Source: Heterodera schachtii
Lineage: Eukaryota > Nematoda > Chromadorea > Rhabditida > Heteroderidae
NCBI GenBank assembly: GCA_023374025.1
Contig: SIJG01000040.1
Location: 1,042,871 to 1,106,870 of the forward strand
DNA: 64,000 bases
Direction of reading: 5' to 3'
The notes below the pieces were generated by a model. That model did not search any database. It was not told the origin of the DNA and saw only the letters and a program-made list of their open reading frames with translations. Positions 62,246 to 64,000 of this stretch are shown in pieces (position 1 is the stretch's first letter; each line of letters starts with the position of its first letter). The translations under genes were made by a program, and so were the position numbers.

Positions 62246-62623
62246 TTTGTTGAGCAAATTATTAATGACAGTTTTCGACGGGTTTCTTAAACATTATTTT
62301 TAAAACAGTTTAAAATTTCAAATCAAAAGCCCCATTCATATTTCTGAAGACATTTGTAGCAACAAAAATGACCGCAAAAATCGGGCGAATGAATGAATGA
62401 ATGGAATAAGGAGGAGGAAGAGAAACAAAGGCATTTTATACTAAAATAAAAGCGTAGCGCACCAAATCGAAAAACTTATAAAAAGAGAGTGCCAATTTTG
62501 AGAAAAAGCCATATAGATAAAAGGAAAAGAAAATTAACATTTAATGTCATAATTTTTCGTAATCATAATTTACGACTAACTAATTAATTATAAGTGTGTG
62601 CTTGGCCTAATAATTGCCGCAAA
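62246..62623. promoter_or_regulatory. Divergent intergenic region between two F-box-like genes
   Basis: 378 bp separate the two start codons. A TATA-like cttataaaaagag is near 62473 and a second A/T-rich box near 62437-62450. Shared bidirectional control is plausible. No defined motif. Confidence 0.3.
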
Positions 62624-63979
62624 ATGAATAGACGTTTAAGGAAAATGTAAGGAATTTTTACCCAATTTAAAAATTTTAATTACCCTTTTAAACAACATTT
62701 AGCTGGATTTGCACCGATGTTTGGATGGACATTCTTCCGTTTTTTGGTCGTCCTCAACTCGGCCACAAATTGGCATTGATTTCGCCACGTTTTGATTGTT
62801 TAGTGGACAAACATTTTGATGACAAAACAGAATTGACAATTTGGAAATGGATGATAATTGACAATGACAATGACGACGACATTAAGCCAACACCGAAATT
62901 GTCCATGTTCGTCGATGGCATTTTATTGAAATTTCCATTGCCGAAACGGCCGCTGCACAACAAAATTCACTTTTATTACCTTCGAATTAAGTACTGTTTA
63001 ATTCACTACATATCGTGTATCCAATGCTTTTGATTTTATTTCCTCTTCAGGTACATTGCAAATTCCGTCATCGAATTTCTCCATTCCAACAAGCACATTT
63101 GGAACAGAATGGGCACCAATTTGGATTTGTCAATTGCAAATGTCCAGCCAAATTGGGATGTTTTTGTCCGTCAAATTTGGCCCATTTTTACGACAAGCAT
63201 TCGCCATTTGTGCTTTACCGATGGTGATCATTTGGACAATTTGCTGCGTCGCATTTCGCCAACAATTCTCTCTGATCCAACATCAATTCAATCAATTCCG
63301 GCACTCTGTTCCCCGGTGTAATTGCTGAAAATGATTTTGATGAGTCAAATGCAATTTCTGCCGGCCAAGCATTGGCCAAATGGTTGCACACCCCGAGAAA
63401 AGATGGTCATCCGTCGAAGAAGCGATTGTCTTGCTATGAATTGAGGGCATCCACAAATGTTGAATGGGTCAACAATTTCAAGCAGGTCATCGTCACATTT
63501 TCATAATTTTTTTTTGGGTTTTTGACATTTTGAATTTGTTTAGCTTTTTGTCCGTGCCCTCACTTCCGTCAGTTACACTGTCAACTGTACTTTTCACGTG
63601 TCAACGCTAATTGTGCCATTTGAATTGGTGAATGAACGGACCAAGGAAAAGCTGACATTGGAGACAAAATCGGATACCGGCTCTTTACGTTGGTGGATAA
63701 TGCAAAGATTTCCGATTGTTGGGGAGAAAAAAGATGGAAATTCGGCGAATACTTTGAACAATGTGTTTTTTTATTTGAACGCTTCAAAAACTGCATTGGG
63801 TAAGTCAGTTTCAGTGTAAGCAGTGAGCCAATGGATTTGTCATTGCTAAATTCTTTTTCATCTAATTAAATTGCTTTTAATTTTTTAATTTAGGCCATTG
63901 TCTCGACCAAATAAAAGTGACGAAAACGGGTGTTCGAGTCGCGCAGGGCCAAGCAGTGATCAGCGGAATGAATGAATGA
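62624..63979 (+). CDS. F-box-like family protein with one frame slip
   Basis: Exons 62624-62646 (MNRRLRK), 62703-62990, 63051-~63484, ~63543-63799 and 63894-63979 follow the same intron plan as the divergent neighbour (intron phases 2 and 2 at the first two). Blocks: WMDILPFFGRPQLGHKLALI SPRFDCLVDKHF, then PKLSMFVDGILLKFPLPKRP, DVFVRQIWPIFTTSIRHLC, AISAGQALAKWLHTPRKDGH, SYTVNCTFHVSTLIVPFELV NERTKEKLTL and RFPIVGEKK. Near 63305 the frame shifts by one base (SIQSIPA... versus LFPGVIAENDFD), so this copy is either recently inactivated or contains a sequencing error. The last exon ends ISGMNE in the spliced frame, while the family-typical GPSSDQRNE lies in another frame. Function as for the neighbour. 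Confidence 0.65.
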
Positions 63980-64000
63980 ATTATTTGTGAAATGATCGAT

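Overview
The window is nuclear DNA of a nematode, most probably a plant-parasitic tylenchid of the cyst-nematode type. It is AT-rich. Its genes are cut by short GT-AG introns (often 40-200 nt, with several GC-AG introns), exons join in frame across them, and the expanded families (BTB-BACK-MATH, F-box-like 'LGL..ALIS.RFD' proteins, small secreted proteins) fit that group. This assignment is inference from gene content. Exon boundaries were read by eye and are secure only where I say the frame closes.

Layout. 1-2.9 kb: repeats and a broken HARBI1/PIF transposase. 3-6.3 kb: fragmentary plus-strand genes, one with a MACPF signature. 6.7-7.5 kb: a small secreted protein. 8.7-15.7 kb: a family of small helix-turn-helix (HTH) proteins, two of them inside a 1.68-kb direct duplication that brackets an intact GNAT acetyltransferase gene. 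16.2-22.7 kb: mobile-element territory with a TAGAG-ended MITE and a complete 2.96-kb Mutator-like element (MULE) carrying a FLYWCH/MULE transposase and, divergently, a NADAR-domain gene. 22.2-24.4 kb: an ankyrin fragment and cysteine-rich Ly6-like secreted genes. 26.9-49.2 kb: a BTB-domain cluster (at least five copies, two strands), a polyQ C2H2 zinc-finger gene present twice in a ~4.45-kb segmental duplication, and an intact DPH6 (diphthamide synthetase) gene. 49.2-55.8 kb: a 0.9-kb minisatellite, several hAT-type MITEs with 8-bp target duplications, and a Fic-domain gene. 57-58 kb: unidentified exons. 60-64 kb: F-box-like genes, two of them head-to-head.

Housekeeping content is small: DPH6 and perhaps the GNAT. 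The rest is lineage-expanded, potentially secreted or ubiquitin-linked adaptor families (BTB/MATH, F-box-like), and mobile DNA. Many genes carry single-base frame lesions. Some lie in homopolymers and may be sequencing errors, but a destroyed splice acceptor and in-frame stops show that several copies are true pseudogenes.
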